64,000 nucleotides of DNA from Alteromonas mediterranea DE (GTDB lineage Bacteria > Pseudomonadota > Gammaproteobacteria > Enterobacterales > Alteromonadaceae), in NCBI RefSeq assembly GCF_000020585.3, contig NC_011138.3:37501-101500 (forward strand), written 5' to 3'. How positions within the stretch are numbered: position 1 is the first letter of the stretch; each line of letters opens with the position of its first letter. The position numbers and the translations under genes are program-made. Below, in pieces: positions 49,204 through 57,827 of the stretch. The notes beneath the pieces are model-generated. The model saw only the letters and a list, made by a program, of their open reading frames with translations, searched no databases and was not told the DNA's origin.

Positions 49204-49240
49204 TAAATATATATTTAGAATATACTTTAATGTATATTTT
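49204..49240. promoter_or_regulatory. Palindromic AT-rich sites between the Rrf2 and TauE genes
   Basis: TAAATATATATTTA (49204-49217) is a perfect palindrome, and AATATAC-TTTAAT-GTATATT (49219-49238) is a second inverted repeat beside it. Both lie in the 129-bp divergent intergenic region and contain the TAATGTATA motif seen at other promoters of the region. Candidate operators for the Rrf2 regulator. Confidence 0.55.
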
Positions 49241-49276
49241 GTTCTATTATATATCAAAATGAAATAAGGTGTCGAT

Positions 49277-50077
49277 ATGATTATTCTTGGCTACATCGCT
49301 GCTGTTCTTATGGGAATGGTTTTAGGCGTAATAGGCGGAGGGGGTTCTATCCTCACCGTGCCTATCCTCGTTTACTTAATGGGCGTTACGCCTGATATAG
49401 CTACCGGCTATTCTTTGCTTATTGTGGGTGCCACAGCCGCATTCGGCGCGGTAAGGTATTTCAAAGAAGGTCTAGTAGACGTTAAAGCGTCTATTTTATT
49501 TGCCGTGCCTTCCATCATTGCTGTTTATCTTTCAAGGGCCTACCTAATGCCCGCCATTCCCGAAACTATTTCTTTTCAATCGCTAACCATAGATAAGAAC
49601 CTGGGCATCATGGTGCTGTTTGCTGCACTGATGTTGGCCTCGGCTGCCATGATGTTGAAAAAGGCTTATAGCAAATCGACGCCAGCAACACAGGTCATTG
49701 AGAAAAAACAACCCAACATTGGGCTGATAGTTATTGAAGGCGCAGTAGTGGGTGTTGTTACCGGCATACTCGGCGCAGGCGGTGGCTTTCTTATCATACC
49801 CGCCTTGGTACTTATTTTAGGCATGCCCATGAAAAACGCGGTGGGCGCGTCTTTATTCATTATCGCCTTAAAGTCGTTGCTTGGCTTCGTAGGCGACCTA
49901 CAAACCGGAATTCAATTGGAGATGCCTTTGCTGCCGCTTATGTTGGTAGCCACGTTTATTGGGATGGCAGTCTCCACGAAGGTAGCGGGAAAACTAGATG
50001 GTGCAGCTTTGCAGAAGTTCTTTGCATTTTTCACTCTAGTTATTGCCGTTTTTATCATGACCAAAGAGCTTCTTTAG
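49277..50077 (+). CDS. TauE/SafE family anion (sulfite) exporter
   Basis: 266 residues, about eight membrane segments, with the two family repeats VIGGGGSILTVPILVYLMGV and GILGAGGGFLIIPALVLILGMPMK. TauE/SafE proteins export sulfite and related anions. First gene of a tight operon with a persulfide dioxygenase (10 bp) and the SQR fusion (11 bp), so it probably removes the sulfite those enzymes yield. Confidence 0.9.
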   Translation: MIILGYIAAVLMGMVLGVIGGGGSILTVPILVYLMGVTPDIATGYSLLIVGATAAFGAVRYFKEGLVDVKASILFAVPSIIAVYLSRAYLMPAIPETISFQSLTIDKNLGIMVLFAALMLASAAMMLKKAYSKSTPATQVIEKKQPNIGLIVIEGAVVGVVTGILGAGGGFLIIPALVLILGMPMKNAVGASLFIIALKSLLGFVGDLQTGIQLEMPLLPLMLVATFIGMAVSTKVAGKLDGAALQKFFAFFTLVIAVFIMTKELL

Positions 50078-50087
50078 GAGAACACCC

Positions 50088-50942
50088 ATGAACGTTGAAA
50101 CATTTTACGATAACAAAACGGCCACGTTTACCTACGTGCTATTCGACCCCGCTTCCAAAGAGTGTGGCGTGATAGACTCGGTTGCTGACTACGATATCTT
50201 TTCGGGTCGCGCGTCAATGGAAAGCGCCGACAAGGTTATCGACTTCATCAACCAAAAACAGCTTACTAATAAGTGGATTCTAGAAACCCACGTACACGCC
50301 GACCACATTACGGCTGCGCACTACTTAAAGTCTAAAATTGGCGGCAAAATTGGTATTGGCTCAGGTATTAAAACGGTGCTAAATACCTGGCTAGATGTAT
50401 TTGAAACGGCCAACGACACGCCAAGCGATGGCAGTCAGTTTGATGTGCTGTTCGAAGAAGGCGACACGTTCAATATCGGCGAATATGAAGTGACAGTATG
50501 GCATACGCCGGGGCATACCCCAGCCTGTGCAAGCTTCTTAGTAGACGGCAAAATATTTGTGGGCGACACCATGTTTGCCCCCAACTTAGGTACAGCACGA
50601 TGCGACTTCCCGGGTGGCAGTGCAGAGCAACTTTACAACACCATTCAGCGCTTCTTCACCCTGCCTGACGACACCACTGTTTATCTTGGTCACGACTATC
50701 CCAAAGAAGGTACAGCGCCGCTATCAACAGTATCTATCAAAGAAGCCAAGGAAACGAACAAGCAAATTCGCCCAGAAGTTACGCTTCAGGAATATGTGGA
50801 AAAACGCGAGGCAAGAGATGCAACCCTTGCGGTACCCAAACTACTGTTACCCGCTATTCAAGCAAACCTTCGAAACGGCCAGTTTGGCGAGAAATCTGAA
50901 GGCGGTAAGCAGTTCATTAAAATTCCTGTAAATGCCATTTGA
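50088..50942 (+). CDS. Persulfide dioxygenase (ETHE1-like metallo-beta-lactamase fold), copy 1
   Basis: 284 residues. Metal site ETHVHADHITAAHYL near residue 68, HTPGHTPACASFLVDG near 139, and GDTMFAPNLGTARCDFPGG near 163, all standard for ETHE1/Blh persulfide dioxygenases. It oxidises glutathione persulfide to sulfite with oxygen and one iron. It lies between TauE and SQR genes, so it would take persulfide from SQR. Paralogue of the gene at 60875-61738 with similar length. Confidence 0.92.
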   Translation: MNVETFYDNKTATFTYVLFDPASKECGVIDSVADYDIFSGRASMESADKVIDFINQKQLTNKWILETHVHADHITAAHYLKSKIGGKIGIGSGIKTVLNTWLDVFETANDTPSDGSQFDVLFEEGDTFNIGEYEVTVWHTPGHTPACASFLVDGKIFVGDTMFAPNLGTARCDFPGGSAEQLYNTIQRFFTLPDDTTVYLGHDYPKEGTAPLSTVSIKEAKETNKQIRPEVTLQEYVEKREARDATLAVPKLLLPAIQANLRNGQFGEKSEGGKQFIKIPVNAI

Positions 50943-50953
50943 AGGGGTGAGTT

Positions 50954-52627
50954 ATGCAATACGCCAACGTAACACAACAGCTATCTGTCTGCCCTCAAAT
51001 CTCAGTGGATGAGCTTGAGGCAATAAAAGCAGCAGGGTTCAAATCTATTATTTGTAACCGCCCTGACGGTGAAGGTGCAGACCAGCCCACCTTTGCTGAA
51101 ATAGAAGCAAAAGCATCCTCATTGGGCATGCCCTGCGTGTATCAGCCAGTAGTTAGCGGAAAAGTAACTCAGCAAGACGCAATAAAATTTGAAGCGAACT
51201 TACAAAAGTTAGAAGGCCCGGTATTTGCCTACTGCAGAACAGGCACGCGCTCTATTACGCTATGGGCAATGACCGCAACCAAAACCCTTTCTTATGAAGA
51301 GATACTCGGTCTTTCACAAAAAGCCGGCTACGACCTAAGCGGGGTAGTGCGACGCCTAAAAAACGGCGGCGAAACGCCCAGTGATCATGCCGATCACTCT
51401 CATGCTGTAGTGATAGTAGGGGCGGGCGCGGGTGGTGTTGCTGTAGCATCAAGTTTGAAATCGCGATGCCCAGATTTAGATATTGCCATAGTAGAGCCTA
51501 ACGAAGTGCACTACTACCAGCCTGGCTGGACGCTAGTAGGCGGGGGCGTATTTAACGCCAACGACACGGTGCGCACTGTGGCATCTGTCATTCCTAATAA
51601 TGTTAAATGGATAAAAGCCGGCGTAGCGGCCTTTGCGCCAAAAGAAAACATGATTGTGGTAGACGGCTGTCGCACCATTAAATATGAACACTTGGTGGTT
51701 TGCCCCGGCATTAAGCTAGATTGGAATAAAGTGGAAGGCTTAAGCGAAACCCTAGGTGAAAATGGTGTGACGTCAAACTACCGTTTTGACTTGGCGCCGT
51801 ATACATGGGAATTAGTAAAAAACCTTAAAAAGGGAAAGGCCGTATTTACACAGCCGCCAATGCCAATTAAGTGTGCAGGTGCGCCGCAAAAAGCCATGTA
51901 TATGTCGTGCGACCACTGGTTTAAAGAAGGCGTGTTAAACGATATTAACGTTGAGTTCTACAACACGGGTGCCGTACTTTTTGGTGTAAAAGAATACGTG
52001 CCTGCACTTATGGAATACATTAAGAAGTACCACGCAAACCTTAACTTTGAACACCAGTTGGTAAAGGTTGATGGCAAAGCAAAAGTGGCATCATTTAAAA
52101 AAGTGGCAGAGCCTGATGCACCGCTTGTCGAAACAGAGTTCGATATGCTACACGCCGTACCGCCGCAATCACCGCCTGACTTCATTAAAGTCAGCCCTAT
52201 TGTAGATGCTAATGGCTGGATTGATGTCGACCAGTCAACGCTACAGCACAAGTCGTTCCCCAATATCTTTGCCCTTGGCGACGCAATAAACGCTCCTAAT
52301 GCTAAAACAGCTGCTGCGGCGCGTATGCAGGCCCCGGTGGTTGCCAACAACTTGCTTTACGAGCGTGGTGTACAAACAGATAAAGCCATATACAACGGTT
52401 ATGGCAGCTGCCCGCTTACTGTAGAGCGAGGCAAAGTGATATTGGCCGAATTCGGCTATGGCGGGAAAATTCTTAACAGTATGCCGACGTGGGTATTGGA
52501 TGGCACGAAACCGTCGCGCCTGGCATGGTATTTAAAAGAAAAGTTGCTTCCACCCATTTATTGGGAAGGCATGCTGAAAGGCAGAGAGTGGCTGGCTAAG
52601 CCTGAAACTCAGCATATAAATAAGTAA
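50954..52627 (+). CDS. Fusion of DUF442 rhodanese-like domain with type II sulfide:quinone oxidoreductase
   Basis: 557 residues. The first 125 or so form a DUF442 domain (SVCPQISVDELEAIKAAGFKSI) with a CRTGTRS loop (Cys94), like rhodanese sites; DUF442 is otherwise fused to persulfide dioxygenase in Blh proteins. After a His-rich linker, an FAD-binding SQR begins (AVVIVGAGAGGVAVASSL, near 150). Cys306 in IKCAGAPQKAMYMS and Cys486 in GSCPLTVERGKVILAEFGYGG match the redox pair of type II (mitochondrial-type) SQR, about 180 residues apart. It oxidises sulfide and reduces quinone at the membrane. A terminator follows. Confidence 0.9.
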   Translation: MQYANVTQQLSVCPQISVDELEAIKAAGFKSIICNRPDGEGADQPTFAEIEAKASSLGMPCVYQPVVSGKVTQQDAIKFEANLQKLEGPVFAYCRTGTRSITLWAMTATKTLSYEEILGLSQKAGYDLSGVVRRLKNGGETPSDHADHSHAVVIVGAGAGGVAVASSLKSRCPDLDIAIVEPNEVHYYQPGWTLVGGGVFNANDTVRTVASVIPNNVKWIKAGVAAFAPKENMIVVDGCRTIKYEHLVVCPGIKLDWNKVEGLSETLGENGVTSNYRFDLAPYTWELVKNLKKGKAVFTQPPMPIKCAGAPQKAMYMSCDHWFKEGVLNDINVEFYNTGAVLFGVKEYVPALMEYIKKYHANLNFEHQLVKVDGKAKVASFKKVAEPDAPLVETEFDMLHAVPPQSPPDFIKVSPIVDANGWIDVDQSTLQHKSFPNIFALGDAINAPNAKTAAAARMQAPVVANNLLYERGVQTDKAIYNGYGSCPLTVERGKVILAEFGYGGKILNSMPTWVLDGTKPSRLAWYLKEKLLPPIYWEGMLKGREWLAKPETQHINK

Positions 52628-52649
52628 CTCGTCATTAAATTCGACAGGA

Positions 52650-52685
52650 AGCTTTAGCCCGTTAGAAAGGCTAGAGCTTTTTTAT
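52650..52685 (+). terminator. Intrinsic terminator of the TauE-PDO-SQR operon
   Basis: AGCTTTAGCC / GGCTAGAGCT stem (one G-T pair), nine-base loop, then a T-rich tail. Located 22 bp after the SQR stop codon. Confidence 0.82.
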
Positions 52686-52833
52686 TTTAGAAAATGGACT
52701 GCACTTGAGTTTTACGTAAGCACCGCTTATCAAAGGGCGATGCTAAATAAAATGCTGCTTGTTCCTATCTCTCACACTCCTCCAATTTTTAAAACTAAAA
52801 GCAAAAATATAAATAATTCTTTATTTAATATTG

Positions 52834-52846
52834 TAATGTGTATTTC
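52834..52846. promoter_or_regulatory. Copy of the recurrent AT-rich motif in a gene-poor gap
   Basis: TAATGTGTATTTC, one mismatch from the TAATGTATATTT form seen upstream of TauE, cydA and the peroxiredoxin gene; the neighbouring GTGTATTT-C-AAATATAT is roughly palindromic. It lies in the 363-bp stretch 52628-52990, which otherwise holds the SQR terminator and a hairpin GCCACCT/AGGTGGC with T run (52960-52985). No intact gene is seen in this stretch. It was probably the promoter region of a receptor gene now reduced to a remnant. Confidence 0.4.
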
Positions 52847-52936
52847 AAATATATATTATAGAGGCGTAGTGAGTTAGCGAAGTTCAAAATTGGATATCGC
52901 TTAACTCATTACAAGATACTTCATGTCTTTTCCAGT

Positions 52937-53260
52937 TTGGATATGGTCGAAACTACCTGGCCACCTCTTAAAGGTGGCGTTTTTTCAATTTCACATATGG
53001 CCGGAGTGGATACGGTAAGTGCAGGCGGGCAAGCGGGAGAGCCAGTTGTAAGAGGCTTAACCGGTAACCGCGTGCGAGTGTTGCATGATGGTGTGCCTCA
53101 GGACTTTCAACAGTTTGGAATTAGACATGCACCAACCGTTGACCCCGTTAATGCCTATAGAATTGATGTAGTACGTGGGCCTATGAGCGTTATTTTTGGG
53201 TCAGATGCATCAGGCATGGGCAGGAATATTCAGCTTAGCCTGTCGGCTCAACTTAGGTAA
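52937..53260 (+). pseudogene. Remnant of a TonB-dependent receptor (plug start joined to C-terminal end)
   Basis: A 107-codon open frame whose codons from about 52991 on read as the plug domain of a TonB-dependent receptor: GVDTVSAGGQAGEPVVRGL, NRVRVLHDGVPQDF, YRIDVVRGPMSVIFGSDASG. This is followed at once by GRNIQLSLSAQLR and a stop, which looks like the last barrel strand. A normal receptor has several hundred residues between these parts, so an internal deletion that kept the frame is inferred. The 5' part lacks a signal peptide and instead contains terminator-like DNA. The next gene (DUF2938) begins at 53261 with no gap after the stop. Confidence 0.75.
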
Positions 53261-53803
53261 TTGACCATGAGCATCACTTTAGCAAACAAAGATGACAGAA
53301 CCACACTCTTAATCTTATCAATAGTGCTCGGTGTAGCAGCAACCGCCTTTTTAGACGCTGTGAACTATCTGCAACACATCGTCCTAGATAAGCCACTAAC
53401 GCGGTATGAATTTATTGGGCGATGGGTTATTTATATGACAGACGGCGTATTTTCCCATGAATCAATTAAAACCGCAGAGCCGCGAAAGGGTGAATTACTG
53501 CTGGGGTGGTTTGGCCACTATGCGATTGGCGTCGGGTTTGCGCTTCTTATGCTTGTGTTTACAGGTTTAAGGTGGATTCAAAAACCATCGTTCATGCCGG
53601 CTTTTATTGTGGGTTTTGCCACTTGCAGTATTCCTTTTTTCCTTATGTATCCAGGAATGGGATACGGCGTTGCAGGCTTGCATACACCAAACCCTGCCAT
53701 GCTTCAGTCGAAAGTACTGTTATCCCATTTTATTTTCTCAGTGGGTCTTTATGCCGCAGGCTGGCTTTTAAGCAGGCGGATTCAAGATGCCAGTAATGAA
53801 TAA
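53261..53803 (+). CDS. DUF2938 family membrane protein
   Basis: 180 residues, four to five membrane segments. FIGRWVIYMTDGVFSHESIKTAEPRKGELLLGWFGHY and FFLMYPGMGYGVAGLHTPNPAMLQSK are DUF2938 hallmarks. The function is unknown; family members are often encoded next to TonB-dependent receptors, and here it follows a receptor remnant directly. The ATG is 3 bp into the reading window (ACC ATG AGC at 53265) or the TTG just before it. Confidence 0.83.
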   Translation: MTMSITLANKDDRTTLLILSIVLGVAATAFLDAVNYLQHIVLDKPLTRYEFIGRWVIYMTDGVFSHESIKTAEPRKGELLLGWFGHYAIGVGFALLMLVFTGLRWIQKPSFMPAFIVGFATCSIPFFLMYPGMGYGVAGLHTPNPAMLQSKVLLSHFIFSVGLYAAGWLLSRRIQDASNE

Positions 53804-53879
53804 AAAGACTTTCACCACACGCACAGTCGCGCGTTTGCAATAACTAAACTATGCGGAACATCACACAAGGGTAAGCCAT

Positions 53880-54365
53880 ATGAAAACGATACGCCTAAAT
53901 TCACACCGCTTAGCTTTAATGTACGGTTTCTTGTTACTGATATTGTCTGTTCAGGCGTTCTCTACAAACGCGTCAGAGCATGAACATAGTCCTAATCATA
54001 TCTCGTTATTTATCGGTCATACGGATTTTTCTGAACATGGCAACGGTGAAACAGTTGGTATCGATTACGAATACAGAGTTTCACCGTTATTAGGTTTAGG
54101 TAGTGTAGTGGAGTACGCATTTGGCTCATTAGACGCACTAACTGCGCTTGCAGTGGCAGATATACATCTCACCGATCAGTTTATTATTCAGGTAGGCCCC
54201 GGCTACGAGTACACCTCTGAACATGAGTTCTTTGTTTCACGACTAGGTGCCTTGTATGAATTTCGATATAGCGGGTATACCTTTTCGCCGCAATTTCATT
54301 TTGATTATCATGAGGGCGTTGGAAGTTCAAAGGTTGCTGGTTTGGCTGTTGGTTTCGACTTTTAA
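53880..54365 (+). CDS. Small outer-membrane barrel protein, unknown function
   Basis: 161 residues with a signal peptide (GFLLLILSVQAFSTNA|SE), a His-rich mature start (EHEHSPNHISLFIGH), and about eight amphipathic strands ending GLAVGFDF, a barrel signal. The His-rich N terminus could bind metal. I cannot name the family. Follows the DUF2938 gene on the same strand. Confidence 0.72.
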   Translation: MKTIRLNSHRLALMYGFLLLILSVQAFSTNASEHEHSPNHISLFIGHTDFSEHGNGETVGIDYEYRVSPLLGLGSVVEYAFGSLDALTALAVADIHLTDQFIIQVGPGYEYTSEHEFFVSRLGALYEFRYSGYTFSPQFHFDYHEGVGSSKVAGLAVGFDF

Positions 54366-54423
54366 CTTATCCTTTTTGCTTGCCGCTTCATACGTTAACA
54401 GCGAGACAGGATAATGAACGCAT

Positions 54424-54455
54424 AGGCGCCAGCATTCGTTAAATAAACGGCGCCT
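54424..54455. terminator. Hairpin between convergent barrel and cydC genes
   Basis: AGGCGCC (54424-54430) and GGCGCCT (54449-54455) with an inner CGTT/AACG stem. The T run on either side is poor, so termination is only possible, not certain. Confidence 0.4.
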
Positions 54456-54461
54456 CAAATT

Positions 54462-56126
54462 TTACGCTGCTGATAAATCCACATTAAGTGAATGGTAATC
54501 AATACTTTGCTGCTCGATAAACAAGGGCACTTCATGAAGTAAAACAATAGATTTTCGTGCCGTAAGCCAAGGCAATATACGCATGAAAATACGCTCTGCC
54601 ATAGCGCTATCTAGGCCATTAAACGGCTCATCTAATACAATAAGCTCTGGGTTTCTAAGTAATAACCTAGCCAAACAAATGCGTCTTGCTTGTCCACCTG
54701 AGACCTTTGCTCCACCTTCACCTAACCAGGTATTCAATCCCTCGGGAAGCGAATCAGCCCACGCTTGTAGCTCTACTAGCGAAAGTACATCGAACACTCT
54801 ACTGTCTTCTATGCTTTCAAGACCCAATGTTAAGTTGTAGTACAAACTGCCAGACAGTAATGAAGAGGTTTGCTCTAGATAGGCACAGTGGCGATACAAG
54901 CTGTCTGACGAAATATTTTGTACAGATATATTATTTATCATTACGCTAGCGTTCGATTTATCTAACGGTACAAGCTTGAACATAAGCTTGGCCAAGGTTG
55001 ACTTGCCAGAACCAGAGCGGCCTGTGATTAAAAAAGGGGTCGTATCAATCAGATTAAAGCTTATGTTGCGTAACGCACTCGCGGGAATATGTGGGTGATT
55101 ACTTACCGTGCAACGCACTTCGCTTATCGCCGCGATATCAGTGTTATTACTTACATTGCTTTCACTGGCCAACGTTGATAGGCGCTTACTTGCATAGTCG
55201 GTTTTTCCCCATGTACTGAACTGTTCTGGTGTAGTCTGTAAAAGCTCAGCTACACCGACAAACAAAAGTGCCAACATGATAGCTGTTGGCCCCTCAATAA
55301 TGTGGTGGTTTACAGCCCATAGGCTGGCATAAAGCGTAGCTACAAGGGCAATAGCAAATATTGAATCGGTTACCACCTGAATTCGAGCAATACGTTTTTG
55401 CAGATTATTGTGATGTTGTTCAAATAGCGAGAGTGCTCTCGTAGTGTCACCTGAATGATGACTCATCAAATGCTGGCTATTGAGCACAAATGCGCCCTTA
55501 AGATGGCTAATCAAGGTTTCTCTCGTGTGATTTAAGTGCGAAATGGCTTGCGAGGCGGCGCTTTTAGTTTGCCGTATTGAAAACAGTATAAGAAGTAACC
55601 AGGCTAGCGTTGAAGCAATTATAAAAACAACACCAAACTCAAACCATATGAAGCACAAAAAAAGGCTTACCACACCTAAAAGAAGCCCTGTGGCTAGAGT
55701 TGGAATGGTGTAACGAATTAATATGCTATCAAGGGCATCTAAGTCTGATGTGAGCCGGCTTAGCCACTCGCTGTCAGACGTTTGCCTTACATCGTGAAGA
55801 GGCCTACGGGAGAGCGCATTAAATATCGTGACGCGATATGTCGCAATTAGCCTCAGAATAGTATCGTGATTGTATAGTCTTTCAATATATCGGCCAATGG
55901 TCCGACTAAGGGCAAAATAGCGGATCCCAGAGCCCGGCATATACATATCAAGCTTTACAATTAAACCCGCACCTATGGCTATTCCAGCTAACGCCGTGGC
56001 AGTAATGAGCCAACCGGAAAGCGCCAGTAACCCCACGCCAGAAAGCATGGTAAAAAACGACCAAAAGAGCCCAATTAGCAGGCGTTTACGCTCATTCTTA
56101 AAGATAATTGAAAACCAAAACTTCAT
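54462..56126 (-). CDS. cydC: Thiol reductant ABC exporter subunit CydC
   Basis: 554 residues: membrane domain of six segments then an ABC domain with Walker A GRSGSGKSTLAKL near 373, signature VSGGQARRICLAR near 475 and Walker B ELIVLDEPFNGLD. With CydD it exports cysteine or glutathione to the periplasm and is needed to assemble cytochrome bd. Last gene of cydABDC, 7 bp after cydD. Confidence 0.93.
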   Translation of the reverse strand: MKFWFSIIFKNERKRLLIGLFWSFFTMLSGVGLLALSGWLITATALAGIAIGAGLIVKLDMYMPGSGIRYFALSRTIGRYIERLYNHDTILRLIATYRVTIFNALSRRPLHDVRQTSDSEWLSRLTSDLDALDSILIRYTIPTLATGLLLGVVSLFLCFIWFEFGVVFIIASTLAWLLLILFSIRQTKSAASQAISHLNHTRETLISHLKGAFVLNSQHLMSHHSGDTTRALSLFEQHHNNLQKRIARIQVVTDSIFAIALVATLYASLWAVNHHIIEGPTAIMLALLFVGVAELLQTTPEQFSTWGKTDYASKRLSTLASESNVSNNTDIAAISEVRCTVSNHPHIPASALRNISFNLIDTTPFLITGRSGSGKSTLAKLMFKLVPLDKSNASVMINNISVQNISSDSLYRHCAYLEQTSSLLSGSLYYNLTLGLESIEDSRVFDVLSLVELQAWADSLPEGLNTWLGEGGAKVSGGQARRICLARLLLRNPELIVLDEPFNGLDSAMAERIFMRILPWLTARKSIVLLHEVPLFIEQQSIDYHSLNVDLSAA

Positions 56127-56133
56127 ATAACCG

Positions 56134-57825
56134 TTAGGCCTTATTGGTTAAGTCAAAATGATTACTGGTTTTTGCTATAAGGTCGCTGTCATGTGTTGCA
56201 ACCACTACAAGGGCGCGGCTTTTAAGCTCGTCTAAAACGCCAGTAATTACGAGCCTACTTTTTAAGTCTAAGCTTGCCGTGGGCTCATCAAGTAAAATAA
56301 GTTCGGGTGGGTTTAACAGTACTCTCGCTAGCGCAATACGCTGCATTTGTCCTCCAGATAACCCTTGCCCATGCTCACCTATCACGGTGTCTAGCCCGTT
56401 ATGATGTGTTAGAAGCTCATCTGACAATTCAAGTCTTTCAAGAACCCTTAACATATCTTCATCTGATGCGAAGGCGGCGGTGACGGATAAATTCTCTCGA
56501 ACGGTAGCGTTTTTAATCCATGCTTTCTGAGGCAAATAGGCAATGGAGTGCACTTCTTTAAGTGCTAGTTCAACACTGCCCGACATTGGGTGTAAATAAC
56601 CTGCAATGGTGTTGAGAAGGGTGGTTTTACCACACCCCGATTCGCCAGAAAAAACCAGTAAACCTCGCCCGGAAAACGAAAAGTTAAGGGCAGACATTTT
56701 CTGTTTATTGCCGCTGTACCCAATAACGGTGTCTTTAAACATCAAGCGCGTTACATCACTTGAAGCTATAACGTGTCTGCCATCGCTGCAGCCTAATAGC
56801 ACTTGTTGTTCTTCCAAGTGTTGCAGTGAAGACATTATATTATTGGCGGCGCCTAAAGCGCAGGCTCTGTCGTGATAGTAAGTCGATAGCGTGCGCAATG
56901 GCTTAAAAAATTCGGGTGCAAGCAGTAAAATACCAAGCCCTGAAAACAGCGTTAACGACTGTGCAGGCCCCCAATTAATTGCCCCGTAAAGTGAAAAACC
57001 AATATAAATAGCAAGGCTTGCAATGGCTACGCTGGTGAAAAACTCCAGTACCGTTGAAGAAAGAAACGCTAGCTTAAGTGTTTTCATAACAACGTTACGA
57101 TAAGTGTCACCACGCTTAGCAACCTCATCAGACATATTTTTTTGCGCGCCTAAAAGCGCAATAGTTGAAAGGTTTGCGACACGGTCGAGAAAGTGCCCGG
57201 CTAAACGTTGGCGTAACAACGCATACTTTTCGTTCACATGCTCAGCGCCCATGCCAACCAAAATCATGAAAAGAGGAATGAGAGGCGCGGATACTAAGAG
57301 CAAAATGGCGCAAAGCCAATTCAAATAGGCAACAGTAACAAGAATGAGTAGAGGGGTTATCACAGCAAGCATTTGCTGAGGCCAATAGCGAGAAAAATAG
57401 CCGTCAGTAGATTCGATATCTTCAACCCATTGCGACGCTAAGGCGCCATTAGATAGGCTTTGTAGTGCAACAGGGCTGGTGGCATTCCACTGTTTAAGCA
57501 GTGTATTCCTTAAATGGTTTCTTACATTGGCACTTGCGTCTTGTGCAAGGTTAGTTTGCTTCCATGTGAATAGTGGTTTTACAACACTAACAACTAAAAG
57601 AAGCAGCCAATAGCCAGACAAATCACTAAGAGAGGATTGGTTTACAAGCGTATCATGTGCAATAAGCGCAACTAACAGCCACTGCACTATCATAAGCACT
57701 GACCCTATCGAACCAAAAAACACTGATTGATTCAAAAGGGAGCGTTGGCTGGCTACTTGCTCTTTTAAAAACTGCGCGCCTGATACAGCTTTGTTGTCAG
57801 GCGCGCTTCGGGTACTACTAGTCAT
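56134..57825 (-). CDS. cydD: Thiol reductant ABC exporter subunit CydD
   Basis: 563 residues: an ABC transporter half with membrane segments in the first 330 residues, Walker A SGESGCGKTTLL near 398, signature LSGGQMQRIALAR near 490 and Walker B ELILLDEPTASLD. Partner of CydC. It starts 2 bp after cydB, leaving no room for a small cydX gene that follows cydB in E. coli. Confidence 0.93.
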   Translation of the reverse strand: MTSSTRSAPDNKAVSGAQFLKEQVASQRSLLNQSVFFGSIGSVLMIVQWLLVALIAHDTLVNQSSLSDLSGYWLLLLVVSVVKPLFTWKQTNLAQDASANVRNHLRNTLLKQWNATSPVALQSLSNGALASQWVEDIESTDGYFSRYWPQQMLAVITPLLILVTVAYLNWLCAILLLVSAPLIPLFMILVGMGAEHVNEKYALLRQRLAGHFLDRVANLSTIALLGAQKNMSDEVAKRGDTYRNVVMKTLKLAFLSSTVLEFFTSVAIASLAIYIGFSLYGAINWGPAQSLTLFSGLGILLLAPEFFKPLRTLSTYYHDRACALGAANNIMSSLQHLEEQQVLLGCSDGRHVIASSDVTRLMFKDTVIGYSGNKQKMSALNFSFSGRGLLVFSGESGCGKTTLLNTIAGYLHPMSGSVELALKEVHSIAYLPQKAWIKNATVRENLSVTAAFASDEDMLRVLERLELSDELLTHHNGLDTVIGEHGQGLSGGQMQRIALARVLLNPPELILLDEPTASLDLKSRLVITGVLDELKSRALVVVATHDSDLIAKTSNHFDLTNKA

Positions 57826-57827
57826 GA

